Source of the DNA: Harmonia axyridis
Taxonomy: Eukaryota > Arthropoda > Insecta > Coleoptera > Coccinellidae
DNA: 64,000 nucleotides
Reading direction: 5' to 3'
Assembly: GCF_914767665.1 (NCBI RefSeq)
Contig: NC_059507.1
Span: forward strand, 2,232,001 to 2,296,000
The translations under genes were made by a program, and so were the position numbers. Of the stretch, positions 21,437 through 33,208 are shown piece after piece. The stretch's first letter is position 1. Each line of letters begins with the position of its first letter. The notes under the pieces were generated by a model, which ran no database searches, was not told the DNA's origin, and worked only from the letters and a program-made list of their open reading frames with translations.

Positions 21437-21800
21437 GAACAGAAATCCCATCAAATTTGTATGAAAAAACCAAAAAGTCGCAAAGCGATAGCTTCAGGCG
21501 TTCTGGAGTTATGGACGAAAAAAGATATTCTTCAACTGATGCACTGAAAAACTAAATTGTGTCTTCTTTCGGCCATAACTCCAGAACGCCTGAAGCTATC
21601 GTTTTGCGACCTGTTGGTTTTTTCATAAAAATTTGATGGGATTTCTGTTTCTGTCAGCACCTAAAGACACAATTTGGTTTTTCGCAGTGCATCAGTTGAA
21701 GAATATCTTCTTTCGGCCATAACTTCAGAACGCCTGAAATTATCGCTTTGCGACCTTCAGATGTTTTCATGAAAATTTGATGGTTTTTCTGTTTCTCTTA
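21437..21800. repeat. inverted repeat with an extra direct copy
   Basis: The left arm (21437-21520: caaatttgtatgaaaaaacc, gcgatagcttcaggcgttct) pairs with 21569-21652 (ccataactccagaacgcctg, catcaaat complement). A further copy of the right arm follows at 21710-21800 (ggccataacttcagaacgcc). About 50 bases separate the first two arms, including gcactgaaaaac mirrored as gtttttcgcagtgc at 21679. Confidence 0.85.
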
Positions 21801-23469
21801 AGAAAATCCTATCATTACTTTCGAAATTTCGCAGTAAAATGAACAAAACAATGAACTTCTGACTTAGCGTCCCCTATCGAAAGCAGCAAAAACAAATTAA
21901 ACATGACTTAATTTGGTCCTCAATCAACAAGATATTATCTTTCAGACGAGATCTAATTTGCTCAAAAATGTTGAGCCAAACTGAAGTTACAGGCGTTTCA
22001 ATCAGTCAGATTTATCCCTTTCACCTACCCTTATTTGATGTCGTAAAATCGAAAGTGACAATTCAAAAAGATAGAGAATTTTCCAAGGATTACAGTGATG
22101 ATATTTTTTCTTCAACTTCATATGAAACATTTTCGAGTAAAATTCATTTTTCTACTCGACGGTAGCTATTACGCTCCCTAGCGGTAGAGGTATGAACTTC
22201 AAAACAATTTCCAGTGTGTTTTCTTGTAAACTTTAGTGGTAAAATTTTTTATCGCAAGTCTTTACGATGAGTGGATCCTGAGATATAGCCGCTTACCTCG
22301 CTTATTTGCTCACCCTGTACATAGAAAACTTCAAAGAACGTGTCGTCTATATCCTGAATCCAGAGAGTCATACAACAAGAACCCTCAATTATATGGTCTG
22401 CAGCATAAATTGAAATCGGTTTGTTCATTGAGTTCATTCTTTTCGAACATATAATGAAACGGAAACAATAGTCCCCTATTCTGAGAATGCAAGAATGCGA
22501 CTGTACAATGACAACCTGACAGATCATTTACCGAACCGAATGAGTTCATTGTGACACCAAGTGATGTGTGACCTTTCACTCTAAATGATCCGCTTTTTAT
22601 TAACCCTTATCAGGTTGAACGTTCGGAAAGGCCTAACAGGTGTGCCCTTTCATTTCCAATTGTTTCCTAGGTTATCTTTATTGTGTTATTATGTTGCCTT
22701 TCATCGGCAACAAAAAAAGACTTAATTGTCGACTGGGGTGGATCGGACTGATGGAATTATGTAATTAGAGGCTCGGATGAGACTCCAATTCCAGTTCGTT
22801 TCGGTCAATTTTCATTATGGAAAGGCGCGTTATACTATTTCGTTTATATGCTACTTTGGTAGATGAGGAATGGACTTGTTTACGGGGCTATTATGATATT
22901 TGTTACCTTCTTGATTGGCGTTTTTTGGGTCTAAATTTGTCGACATATTCGATCTTCGATGTTGCAGATTTGGAAGCAAACCTGATGTTCTGAAACCAAC
23001 TTCATTATCCTGAGATCACTGAATAAATGCTGGTGACATGGTCATATTTTTTATTTATTCATTTATTTATTACAGACAAGGAATACAACAGACTATTTAA
23101 AGTCTACTACTGCATTCACAAATATCTACATAATTCGAGGTTTTATTACAATATATCAATAATCAAGAGAAGAAAAACGATTCCATTGAATTCAACTCAA
23201 AAATGAAAGTTTGAAAGGAATGAAAAAAACAACAATAAGATATAGTATAAAAAATTGAAGAAAACAAGATAAAATAAACATACATACTTATATCCAACTA
23301 TAGTAATGAAAAGTGATTTTTCAAGGATTTCTTTAATGCACTCGAATTAGCGGAAAATAAATTAAAGTGGTCATTTATGTTATTACACAATTGAGTCATT
23401 CTCTGAAGTGGCGAATTCTGGGCGCATCTGGTATTTCGAAACTATTTACAGACATGGGGGAATACTCAG
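21801..23469. other. unannotated stretch
   Basis: No gene recognised. The (TTTA)-rich segment at 23049-23075 followed by cagacaaggaatacaacag may be the tail of a retroposed sequence, but there is no second copy in the window. Confidence 0.25.
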
Positions 23470-23890
23470 ATTACTAATCGACCAACTGCAAGCATTTTCG
23501 TGATCTACATAGTCCAATCAATCAATCAAATGGTACAATAGTCCCATGAAGGAACTTTTTTTTTTCAATTTTCAAAGGGTTAGATATGGAAAATTTTCCA
23601 GGTGAGATCAAAATTCGGCTGATCAGAGATCGTCAATTCTGGCACCGCTCATCGATTCTTCGTAGATATCACGGTTTTGAGGAAATTTGAACTCGAAATT
23701 TGGGAAAAAATTGAATTTGCCTCCAAAAATCGTTATATCTCCTAAATTATTCGTCACAGACTCCTCAAATAAAAACTTTTTTTGATCTGAAACATATTGA
23801 GGTTTCAAGTGCGTAGTTTACGTCCAGGAGAAGTTGCGGCCTCGGGAATTTCATCAATTTTTTTTTAGAAAATTTTAGATTTTTACTTAT
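23470..23890. repeat. dispersed ~460-bp unit, single copy
   Basis: Landmarks: aactgcaagcattttcgtga, aaaattcggctgatcagaga, tcgtcaattctggcaccgct, cagttgcggcctcggg-like end. It matches the tandem units at 52.5-53.6 kb. Confidence 0.75.
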
Positions 23891-24888
23891 AATTTCTGAA
23901 ATAATGTACATACCTTATCCTCATCAGTATAAGTGAAATGGTCTCCGTTTTGTCTTTTAAAGACGTCTCCATTTGCAGCCTGCAGTCAAACTCATAATTT
24001 CATTTCATAATGTTGTTTTGCTATGAGTACAAATGTATCTTCATGGCCATTTGTAGGGATTGGGTGTTTCCGGGAAATTCCAGATATTCTAGATTCTAGG
24101 TATTTCCGTTCTCGAGTTATGGTGTGTACAGATAGACAGAATTGAATTTGATAATGGAGTCTTTATCAGTCAGTTTGAAATCAAAATTCGAAAACTACAA
24201 AAATCGTGCCAAATTTCGAAGTGACCTGTTTGACGGAGACATCAAATTAAAGGAAAATCCCGTAATCTAAGTACCCTTTAGTGCCAACATCAACACTTCG
24301 AAAGAACGGCCGAATCCAATTCGCTGACAGATCGCTATCTCGCCGGCGTCAGCCGCGTTAAAGACTCGGAAATATAACTCTAACAAGTTTGAAATCGAGA
24401 AATGAACTTTGACGATCCGTGTCCGCCTCGACGCTTCCGTATCCCACTCTTTAATCTCTCTCTCTCCCCCCACCCCTAATCGATCTTATCAATTCTGCTC
24501 GATGGACGCGCGGATATATAAATTTGGGGGCATTACGGGTCGAAACTTAAGTAACAGAAGTAAATCTAAATGTGGGATCGTAAACTTCAAGCGGGATCTT
24601 TCCGAACGACAAATGTCCACTCGACTGGGTGATTGTCTTTAATCCTTCTTGTCGTTCGACAAATCCATTCGCAGTTTCGAATCTGCCGGTATCCTGGAGG
24701 GATCGAACCCCCCCTAGAATTTTATCAGGGCCGTATCGCGAAAAAATTGCCATCTGAAAATTTCACTACTCGCTTCGAAAAGTTCATGAGCAAAAGTGAA
24801 ATTTCCAAAATTTCCATTCTTGGTGTTCTGTTAGTTGATGATATGGATATTTGAATTTGGTAGAGTTGGGTATTTGGTTTGGAATAAG
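23891..24888. other. unannotated stretch, partly GC/CT-rich
   Basis: 24250-24720 is GC-richer, with a CT-rich run near 24450-24478. Overlapping short frames on both strands and no recognisable product. Confidence 0.25.
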
Positions 24889-25134
24889 TACAAGGTGTCC
24901 CAAATTCGATGCTCACTGAAAGCATCTGCGAGAACTATACAACTTGGAGAAAAAAATCTTCAAGGACCCCAATATCTTTCTTGGAAATTATATGATATCA
25001 AAGCAGATCAAAGACATCTTGATTCGTTCTCTATTGTTACCAGGCGTTTCTGAAAATGACTGTTTTAAATTTTCAAAAACGCTAATCGATTTTTTACTGC
25101 TTTTATGATTTATAATGATACCCATTACAGATTA
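24889..25134 (+). repeat. dispersed repeat with tacaaggtgtcc end
   Basis: It matches the minus strand of 43253-43604: gatgctcactgaaagc, ggagaaaaaaatcttca, tatcttgattcgttctcta. Its tip tacaaggtgtcccaaattcg is transposon-like. The DD41D copy starting at 25137 cuts its right side. Confidence 0.65.
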
Positions 25135-25136
25135 TA

Positions 25137-25981
25137 ACGGGTGTTTTTTTTCGAGGTATATAACTTCAAGTTGGCATTACTAATCAAGATGGCGACCGAT
25201 TCAACAGCTGTTAAGTGATTTATTCCCATTTTTGTTTGGCAATTCATCATGAATAGAGTCACGTCTGAACAACGCTTGCCAATAGTGCAATTTCATTTCG
25301 AAAATAATGGTTCTGTGCGGTATACGTATCGCGCACTACGTCCATTTCAATTTGTTTAGGGATGAAGCGCACTTCTGGTTGAATGGCTACATCAACAAAC
25401 AAAACTGCCGAATTTTGAGTGAAGCTAATCCTCAAGTGTATGTCGAAACACCGTTAAATCCAGAAAAACTGACTGTTTGGTGCGCTTTATGGGCGGGTGG
25501 AATCATTGGTCCGTACTTCTTCAAAAACGATGATGGCCAGAACGTTACAATCAATGGTGATCGGTAAAGAGCCATGATCACTAACTTTTTCATTCCTGAA
25601 TTGAACAACCATGATGTCCAGGAGCTATGATTCTAACAAGATGGCGCAACATGTCACACAGCTCGTGCCACAATCGATTTATTGAACGACACGTTTAGTA
25701 ACCGCCTAATTTCACGTTTTGGACCTGTCAATTGGCCTCCAAGATCTTGTGATTCAGCACCGCTAGACTACTTTCTGTGGGGCTATGTAGAGTCATTGGT
25801 CTATGCGGATAAGCCACAAACCCTTGACCATTTGGAATACAACATTCGTCGTGTTATTGCCGATATACGGCCACAAATGTTGGAAAAAGTCATCGAAAAT
25901 TGGACGTCCAGATTGGACTACATCCGAGCCAGCCGTGGCGGTAATATGCCAGAAATCATATTTAACGTGTGATGCCACAAT
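25137..25981 (+). mobile_element. DD41D element, 3'-truncated
   Basis: Left tip acgggtgttttttttcgagg after TA 25135-25136. The catalytic frame opens at 25307 (MVLCGIRIAHYVHF...) but is stopped at 25565-25567 (Tyr codon of GDRY to TAA), and again around gagctatgattctaacaaga, where the WFQQD codons are damaged. It resumes at 25682-25972 (PLDYFLWGYVES, ending PEIIFNV). The sequence leaves the family just after gatgccacaa, so the right terminal repeat is absent. Confidence 0.9.
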
Positions 25982-27448
25982 ACTTTCTTATTTCAAATGG
26001 CACACCCAGTATATTACTGCATCATTGGATAGCTATCTTGATGACAATTCCAGCAATATGCCATGCCTTGGGTAGAAACTCAACAGTTCTTTAGTTAATT
26101 GGATACTTATAAAAAAATGTTGGCGGCGAGGACTCCGCCATTCTTTAAATATTTCTGCAGAAAAAGTTTGTTTCAGAAAAATCTTAATCTTTTTCGATTC
26201 TGCAGAAACGTAGTATTATAAATCTGTTCGCGGTTTGGACGAAAAATGTACAGGGTGTTTAACAGAAGATCATGAACTTGGACAGCTCAAATTCATCGAA
26301 ACTCAGGATTTTCAGAGTAGCACCTATCCTTTTTATTATTTCACTATATTCTACGTATAAAAGCAGTGCGGGTTACTTAAGCAAACCTTATACTTAAAAT
26401 GAATACTTTAAGAGTTATCGAGGAACTTTTAATGAGCAAAATCTGTGTTGAGTAGTCTGTGACTTCGGGACAACATAAAAAGAAACTAAAATTCGAGGTT
26501 CCGATAACTAAATATGACATTTCAAGAAAGTGTTCACAACACAACATTAAGAAATTGCATAGTTTTCAAGGTGGATACAGATGGCATCTCCGTTTCGTCA
26601 TCAATGACGTCATGCCATTGCTAAAACAAATAGATTATGGCTCACAAGGGCTAAAATTTCACGTATATGTTTTTTATACTCCGATCCTCTTAGGCCTCTG
26701 CGAGAATATTTGAACTTGTAGGATTCAGTAGGAATGGTTGTGTTCTGTGCAGGCTGTACTAGACCGAAAAATTTCACTACCTTCCCGGGGCTCGTACCCC
26801 GACCTTCCGCTCAGCAGTTCTCGGCCCTCGCCCTGAATATTTCGAGAAGCCTCTAATTTCGGCTCTTATCCTCTCAGAAATCGAAAGTTTATCAATTGAC
26901 CGACTTCAAAGGCACCGAAAGAACCCAACCAAGCGTTTATTCATTCTTGTCGTTCGTCCGAATTGAAAATTATCGGAATTACCGCCCGGCCCGATGGCGT
27001 TAGCGATCTCGGCCACCCTCCCCGATGAAGAAACTTCGGCCGGGGTAGTTTGGAACGGGATTTGCCAAAGAAAATAGCATCGGGCGCGCCCGTGTCTGGT
27101 GTAAAATGGACCGGCTCGGGAGGCATAAGCCGGCCAATGATCAATCCAATCCAATTTCAATTAAGTTAGATTACCCGCTATCCAATCAGTGGTGTGTGCA
27201 ACAACAAGCAGCCAGACGTTTCTTAATGTACCGGGCTTACGGGGGCGCAGTGGTCGAAACCTGGGGTATATCGGAGTTCCTGCTGATGCCATTATGGGAT
27301 TTTATAGCCGCTGGGTTTCGTCATGTCGGCCAGGGCTGTGATGGCGGAGATGGGAGGTTTGGATGCTGGACTGATAGCAGAGGTCGATGGAATGTGGAAC
27401 GAAAAATAGGTGCTGGAAATTGAACTATTGATTTTGCAGGTGCATCTA
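25982..27448. other. unannotated stretch with a GC-rich segment
   Basis: tacagggtgtttaacagaag at 26250 looks like a transposon tip without a partner. An isolated TGACGTCA lies at 26605-26612. 26760-27420 is GC-rich; the 105-codon frame 27106-27423 has no recognisable domain and overlaps frames on the other strand. Confidence 0.3.
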
Positions 27449-28299
27449 ACGGGTTTCTTTTTTCGAGGTATATAACTTCAAGTTGGCATTACTGTTCGAG
27501 ATGGCGACCGATTTAACAGCTGTTAAGTGATATATTCTCAGTTTGGTTTGGCAATTCATCATGAATAGGCTCACGCTTGAACAACGCTTGCAAATAATGC
27601 AATTTTATTTCGAAAATAATGGTTCTGTGCGGAATAGGTATCGCGCACTACGCCCATTTTATTTTGCTTAGCGATGAAGCGCACTTCTGGTTGAATGGCT
27701 ACGTCAACAAATAAAACTGCCGCATTTGGAGTGAAGCTAATCAAGTGTATGTCGAAACACCGTTACATCCAGAAAAACTGACTGTTTGGTGCGCTTTATG
27801 GGCTGGAGGAATCATTGGTCCGTATTTCTTCAAAAACGATGATGTCCAGAAAGATACAGTCAATGGTGATCGGTATAGAGCCATGATTGCTAATTTTTTC
27901 ATTCCTGAATTGAACAACCATGATGTCAAGGAGCTGTGGTTCCAACAAGACGGCGCAACATGTCACACAGCTTGTGCCACAATAGATTTATTGAAAGACA
28001 CGTTTGGTGACCGGCTAATTTCACGTTTTGGACCTGTGAATTGGCCTCCAAGATCTTGTGATTTAACCCCGCTAGACTACTTTCTGTGGGGCTATGTAAA
28101 GTCATTGGTTTTATGCGGATAAGCCACAAACCCTTGACCATTTGGAAGACAACATTCGCCGTGTTATTGCCGATATACGGCCACATATGGAAAAAGTAAT
28201 CGAAAATTGGACGTCCAGAGTGAAATTCATGTCAATCGAATAATCCATCGTTAGTTTTATTGCAATTGATTGTTTTAAAGCTCTAAAAGAAACACCCTT
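27449..28299 (+). mobile_element. DD41D element with extra deletions, 851 bp
   Basis: Left tip acgggtttcttttttcgagg after TA 27447-27448; right tip aaacaccctt before TA 28300-28301. Catalytic frame 27745-28122 carries WFQQDGATCHTA and TPLDYFLWGYVKS, then a one-base insertion (ttggttttatgcgg). Near 28217 the text jumps from gacgtccaga to gtgaaattcatg, removing the transposase C-terminus. A 5-base loss (aagctaatcaagtg) also disturbs the region before 27745. Confidence 0.92.
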
Positions 28300-28301
28300 T
28301 A

Positions 28302-28797
28302 TTTCTATAACATGTTTTCAGCTTTTGTAATAATTTTCTGTTCTGCTATTGAGACAATTGCATAAATCCACAAGAAATAGACAACAGTCCTTATGAAAAA
28401 TTCAGGAGAATCAATATACAGCGCTGCACTTGAATATACGAGTGATTCTTACCAAAAAGAAACAAGTTCCACTTCTACAATTCTACCTGTAAAATAAGAC
28501 ATAATCCAACTCCCCGAAGCAAATATTTGAGATCGCTCTGAAAGTAACGAGTAACCAGCTCCAACTCACGGAATTGTGAAAATTTAAAACGTCTTTCCAG
28601 CGGAAAGAATCATTGGCGTCCGCTTAGCCGAAGCCTCGAGTTCTTAAAATCTCGGATATGAAAAAATTCATCCCTACACCGAAATTAATTGCAGGAAGCT
28701 AAATATAGTGCACCTACACAGTTTATGAAAGAACTGGATTTATTCAGAAGTGGGGTTTTAAATTATAACCTCTAACAAAAATGCAGAAGGAAAAAAA
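28302..28797. other. unannotated stretch
   Basis: No repeat or coding signal recognised between the DD41D copy and the mariner fragment. Confidence 0.25.
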
Positions 28798-28920
28798 TCT
28801 CGTTCATCGAGACAATATTCCTCATCACAATACGATGAAAACCATGTTCCAATTGAAGGAATTTCACTTTTAACTACTTGATCACCCTGATTATTCTCCA
28901 AATCTGGGCCCAGTGACTAC
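28798..28920 (+). pseudogene. mariner transposase fragment
   Basis: It reads LVHRDNIPHHNTMKTMFQLK then EFHF(stop)LLDHPDYSPNLGPV. HRDN is the second catalytic Asp region (usually HDNA or HQDN), and SPNLGPV corresponds to SPDLAPSD, 34 residues on. The final Asp is replaced (GPVT), there is an in-frame stop, and nothing upstream is kept. Confidence 0.65.
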
Positions 28921-28929
28921 TGAACTAAA

Positions 28930-29640
28930 TTGACATCCTCGTTATTGAAAGGAGAAGAAAAAACACTCTGGCGGAATCTTCCTGGGTTGAATCATTTCGA
29001 AAAGTTGCTTAGAAAGTTTGATACTGCAAGATCTGAGATGTATCTGGATCTTAGCAAGGAAATGCTACACTTCCCCACTGGATTTATGACAGGAAGCCTC
29101 AGAAAGCACCTCATGAGAATGTGTCTAGGTAAACAACAAGTGCAGATTCTGCAGGGAGGAGGAAACTATTATGAATCACCTGGTGATGGAATCCCTCGTC
29201 AGTGCTAGCTTAGACAAAAATGCTTTGGACAAGAGGCTTGTAGAAGTGAGGAAGTAACCTCCTTGAAACCATCCCAGACACAGGAGTTCATTAGAGCTCT
29301 CTGTAACTAGAAGGCGAGTATATCATTAATCTGCAAAATTTGAAGGTCCCTGGAATCATACATCTATAGGATCTCTGCTGACATGAGAGTGTTGTTATAC
29401 CAAAAAGCTACTAGCCTGAGGACATAAAGTGACTCTACTACTACATTGTGGTATTGATTGATTGAGCTGATGATTTCGCGTAAATAGCATCAAAGTTAAC
29501 ACCTGTTAGCTCTGAACCTTTCTGTCAGCTTGGAAAAAACCAATATAAGGCAATGGTCCAACAATGGGAGTTGGAGAAAAGGAAACACTCTTGGTCCTGC
29601 TCAGACGAAGAAATTCGTGGTTCTTTCACCAATTTAAACC
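28930..29640 (+). pseudogene. rearranged non-LTR retrotransposon tail
   Basis: First comes a linker and tail: TLWRNLPGLNHFEKLLRKFD, ARSEMYLDLSKEMLHFPTGF, LRKHLMRMCLG, then in another frame CRFCREEETIMNHLVMESLV. Downstream is RNase H-like sequence (VTLLLHCGI near 29430, from VTLLWVPGHCGI), followed by a post-RNase H linker (YKAMVQQWELEKRKHSW near 29547). RNase H normally precedes the cysteine tail, so this is two partial copies in series or a rearranged derivative. The minus-strand locus at 37.7-38.6 kb has the same order. Confidence 0.65.
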
Positions 29641-29649
29641 AGAAAGCTC

Positions 29650-29960
29650 TCGAAAATAATGGTTCTGTGCGGAATACGTCCATTTTATCGTCGACAAAAT
29701 CCAAAACCCTTGACCATTTGGAAGACAATATTCGCCGTGTTATTGCCGATATACGGCCACAAATGTTGGAAAAAGTCATCGAAAATTGGACGTCCAGATT
29801 GGACTACATCCGAGCCAGCCGTGGCGGTCATATGCCAGAAATCATATTTAAAATGTAATGCCACAAGATTATCTTGCGGATAAATAAAATGCATGTCAAT
29901 CGAATAATCCATCGTTGTTTTATTGCAATTTAAAGTTCTATAGCTCTAAAAAAACACCTT
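29650..29960 (+). mobile_element. DD41D 5'-truncated, internally deleted fragment
   Basis: It starts in cgaaaataatggttctgtgc, loses the 14 bases atcgcgcactacgt, then jumps from ccattttatcg to ccaaaacccttgaccatttg, removing the whole DDD core. It keeps the C-terminus (to FKM at 29858) and the right terminal repeat, ending aaaaaaacacctt. The usual TA after the tip is disturbed (ct, then ac). Confidence 0.85.
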
Positions 29961-31018
29961 CTACTTGGCTTGATGAATCCCTATTAGTAAGCTGTGATTA
30001 ATAAATTGATTATTTGGTTAAGTACTTATTTACCCAATATGTAGCAAAGCTTAATGAAGATCCGATAAACAATCACAAAATGTAGGACTACAAGAAACTC
30101 CCTGTATACTGTAGAGGTGGTCTTGACGCATGAATGCGAACACTCACAAGCTCCCCACTCCACGTCATTCCTTTTTTTTCACGCTGTGAATTGAATGCGT
30201 AATCGAATTTTTCAAGTCTACAAAAACATTCCCTCCTTGTTCAATATCTTCTAAAAACATTGCGCAATATCGAAGCATAACGGCAGATGACGCACCCCTT
30301 ATATTTATAACTCTAAGTATGTCTGTTGTCTGGAATAAATTTTTCACTCGCGCGTTCCACGAGATTTATAAATACTGAAAAATAATTTTCGTCGTAATAA
30401 GTAAGAAATATACCGTAGCGTAAATAACCCCTATACATTATCATTCCGCTCTCGTGAGAGTAAAAGTATACATTCAAAACACCTGTACCCCGCCGTTTCA
30501 CCGTCGGATATTGCCCTGAAGGAATTCACTAAGACCTAGGAGGCACCGGAAAACCTTCTCGGATCCGCGCATAACATGTCTTGTCTATCTCGATGTCATA
30601 ATATTTCTCCCGAATTCGCGCCACCACTCTCTGGATATTTGACTCTAGAATGCATTATTGCGTATTTTGTTATTCCACACGATCCTGTTTGCTGCCGACT
30701 GTTTTCGATAGAGGGATGAATTTTACCGTTTCCTAGGTTCTAAAAGCCGGGAGGGCTTCGACTAAGCCGACGACAATGATTCTTCCTGCTGGAAATGCGC
30801 GACTCGAAGACGTTTCCAATTTTTATAATTTCGGTCAGAAGTTGTTTCCATAGCGATGTCTGGTAGGTTGGTTGTGTTTTATTGGGTCCTAGAATATCGA
30901 AGGTATCCTTGGAAGTATAGTGATCACTTTGGGATGGAAGAGATATTTGATCTTCAGACCATGCAACTTTGGTTTCGGGTCTGCCTGTGTGTCAACTCCT
31001 TTATGCAACTGCCTTATA
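29961..31018. other. unannotated stretch
   Basis: No repeat partner or recognisable coding segment. Short minus-strand frames at 30165-30501 show no domain. Confidence 0.3.
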
Positions 31019-31949
31019 TCTTTTTTTTTTTTAGAGCTATAGAACTTTGAATTGTAATAAAACAACTATGGATTATTCGATTGACATGAATTTTATTTAT
31101 CCGCAAGATAATCTTGTGGCATTACATTTTAAATATGATTTCTGGCATATGACCGCCACGGCTGGCTCGGATGTAGTCCAATCTGGACGTCCAATTTTCG
31201 ATGACTTTTTCCAACATTTGTGGCCGTATATCGGCAATAACACGGCGAATGTTGTCTTCCAAATGGTCAAGGGTTTGTGGCTTATCCGCATAGACCAATG
31301 ACTTCACATAGCCCCACAGAAAGTAGTCTAGCGGTGTTGAATCACAAGATCTTGGAGGCCAATTCACAGGTCCAAAACGTGAAATTAGGCGGTCACCAAA
31401 CGTGTCTTTCAATAAATCGATTGTGGCACGAGCTGTGTGACATGTTGAGCCGTCTTGTTGGAACCACAGCTCCTGGACATCATGGTTGTTCAATTCAGTA
31501 ATGAAAAAGTCATGGCTCTATACCGATCAACATTGACTGTAACGTTCTGGCCATCATCGTTTTTGAAGAAGCACGGACCAATGATTCCACCAGCCCATAA
31601 AGCGCACAAAACAGTCAGTTTTTCTGGATGTAACGGTGTTTCCACATACACTTGAGGATTAGCTTCACTCAAAATGTGGCAGTTTTGTTTGTTGACGTAG
31701 CCATTCAACCAGAAGTGCGCTTCACCGCTAAACAAAATAAAATGAACGTAGTGCGCGATACGTATTCCTCATAGAACCATTATTTTCGAAATGAAATTGC
31801 ACTATTTGCAAGCGTTGTTCAGGCAAGAGTCTATTCATGATGAATTGCCAAACCAAACTGAAAATAAATCACTTGACAGCTGATAAATTGGTCGCCATTT
31901 TGAACAGTTATGCCAACTTAAAGTTATATACCTAAAAAAAAACACCCTT
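31019..31949 (-). mobile_element. DD41D element, full-length class, 931 bp
   Basis: Right tip tctttttttttttttagagc after TA 31017-31018; left tip aaaaaaaacaccctt before TA 31950-31951. The catalytic domain is in two frames: 31490-31735 (GEAHFWLNGYVNKQ, here the first catalytic Asp is Gly: FSGEAHFW) and 31122-31493 (WFQQDGSTCHTA, TPLDYFLWGYVK, ending FKM). A small deletion at aatgaaaaagtcatggctc separates them. Confidence 0.93.
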
Positions 31950-31959
31950 TAGTTTGTCA

Positions 31960-32080
31960 TTTTAACCAACTACTTGACTTGAAAATCAAGCTCATACTTG
32001 AGCTTGACTTGACTTGATTTTAGATATTTATTGCTTGACTTAATATCAAGCTACTTGATATTACTTCAGCTTGATATGCA
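31960..32080. repeat. degenerate ACTTGA/TCAAGCT low-complexity repeat
   Basis: Repeated acttgactt, tcaagct and gcttga words that pair with one another (tcaagctcatacttgagctt). It lies just upstream of a hAT remnant. Confidence 0.7.
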
Positions 32081-32235
32081 CGCGTCGCACGGCATATATT
32101 TCTGCAATCTCGTGCGCACTTAGACTAAATAAGGGGATTCCTCAAGCGCCGAGAGACTGAAGCATTCGCCAGTGTGACTTTATCAGTAGTTTTCTCACAT
32201 TTCTATGAAATCTATTGGCAGATTTTGGTAGTTTC

Positions 32236-32392
32236 AAAAATATCTTTCCAAACTTGACCAAAATGGCCAAGGATTTTTTATCAACGCCAGAGCTGCTGTT
32301 ACAAGTTACAAAAACTCGCAATAGGTTAAGCGACAAATCTATAAGATGCCTCATGTGTCTTAGATCCTGGATGGAAAATTATGAAATCAAAT
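32236..32392 (+). pseudogene. hAT transposase C-terminal fragment
   Basis: It reads SFQ.. then FPNLTKMAKDFLSTP, then TKTRNRLSDKSIRCLMCLRS and WMENYEIK before a stop. This matches the C-terminal hAT dimerisation region (YPxLSxMAxDxLSIP...RxRLxxxxVxxLxxLxSW). The usual SSxSERxFSxAG motif between the two parts is replaced by a shorter ELLLQV, so a deletion lies there. The upstream catalytic region is not present. Confidence 0.65.
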
Positions 32393-33208
32393 AGAGGCTG
32401 GAGGTTTCTCAATATTAGGAAACTTTATTTTTTATTATTTCTCATTCTGTTATGATTTATAGTGATTTGATTTATGCTGCTAACCATTGTTGTCGATGGA
32501 GCAAAGAGCGAATAACACAAGTTATCTCAAAAACAAGTTAGTTATGTGCAAGTACAAAGCCTTTCCAAGAAAGAACCTTTCCAAAACCGAATTTTTTTCC
32601 GAGGATTAACGATAAGTAATGGTCCTGCCCGAGAAAATCTCAATTTCTGAAACTTCTTAATCAACCGTCGCAATAAAATGGCTGCCAACTCGTTCCTAAC
32701 ATCCGTTCGTTCATTTCCAGAAATGGAAGAATTCAAAAGGTCTGACGTTCGTCCCACTAGACACGGAAGTTATAATGAAAACCGAAAAGCAAGAAATAGC
32801 GATCTCTCCACTCCGTAATCTATGTTCAACCATTTATTTCCAAAGCGAATAAACGTCAAGTTGTGTTCGCATGCTTCGATATCTTCTTGTCACCCCTTTC
32901 CGAAGAGAAATATATATGTATTAAGGATACTGATCTAACAAATCTATGTGACATGATGGCTTGTATCAAGAAGCGAACACTATAAATTCATCTGTTTCCC
33001 CCTCGTGTATTTCTATCCTCCAGATATACGGATTCTCATGTGATTTATATAAAGACATACATATATATTCCTTCCTTGGGGTGAACCACAGAATTGTTTA
33101 CATATCGGGAAATTCGCGCTGTGATTATCGATGTAATCTCCAGTTTGATTTATTGCTAGTGTTATGGTTTTGATCGTTTCACGATGAGTGTCGAATAGAA
33201 TCGCCAAT
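32393..33208. other. unannotated stretch
   Basis: No recognisable gene or repeat. Confidence 0.3.

Noticed and set aside
20668..21547. Two frames of 135 and 141 codons
   Set aside because: No domain; the second runs into an inverted repeat.
26605..26612. Isolated TGACGTCA outside the exon-carrying repeat
   Set aside because: No surrounding similarity to the repeat; one chance occurrence in 64 kb is expected.
27106..27423. 105-codon frame in a GC-rich stretch
   Set aside because: GC-rich DNA has few stops; minus-strand frames overlap it and no domain is visible.
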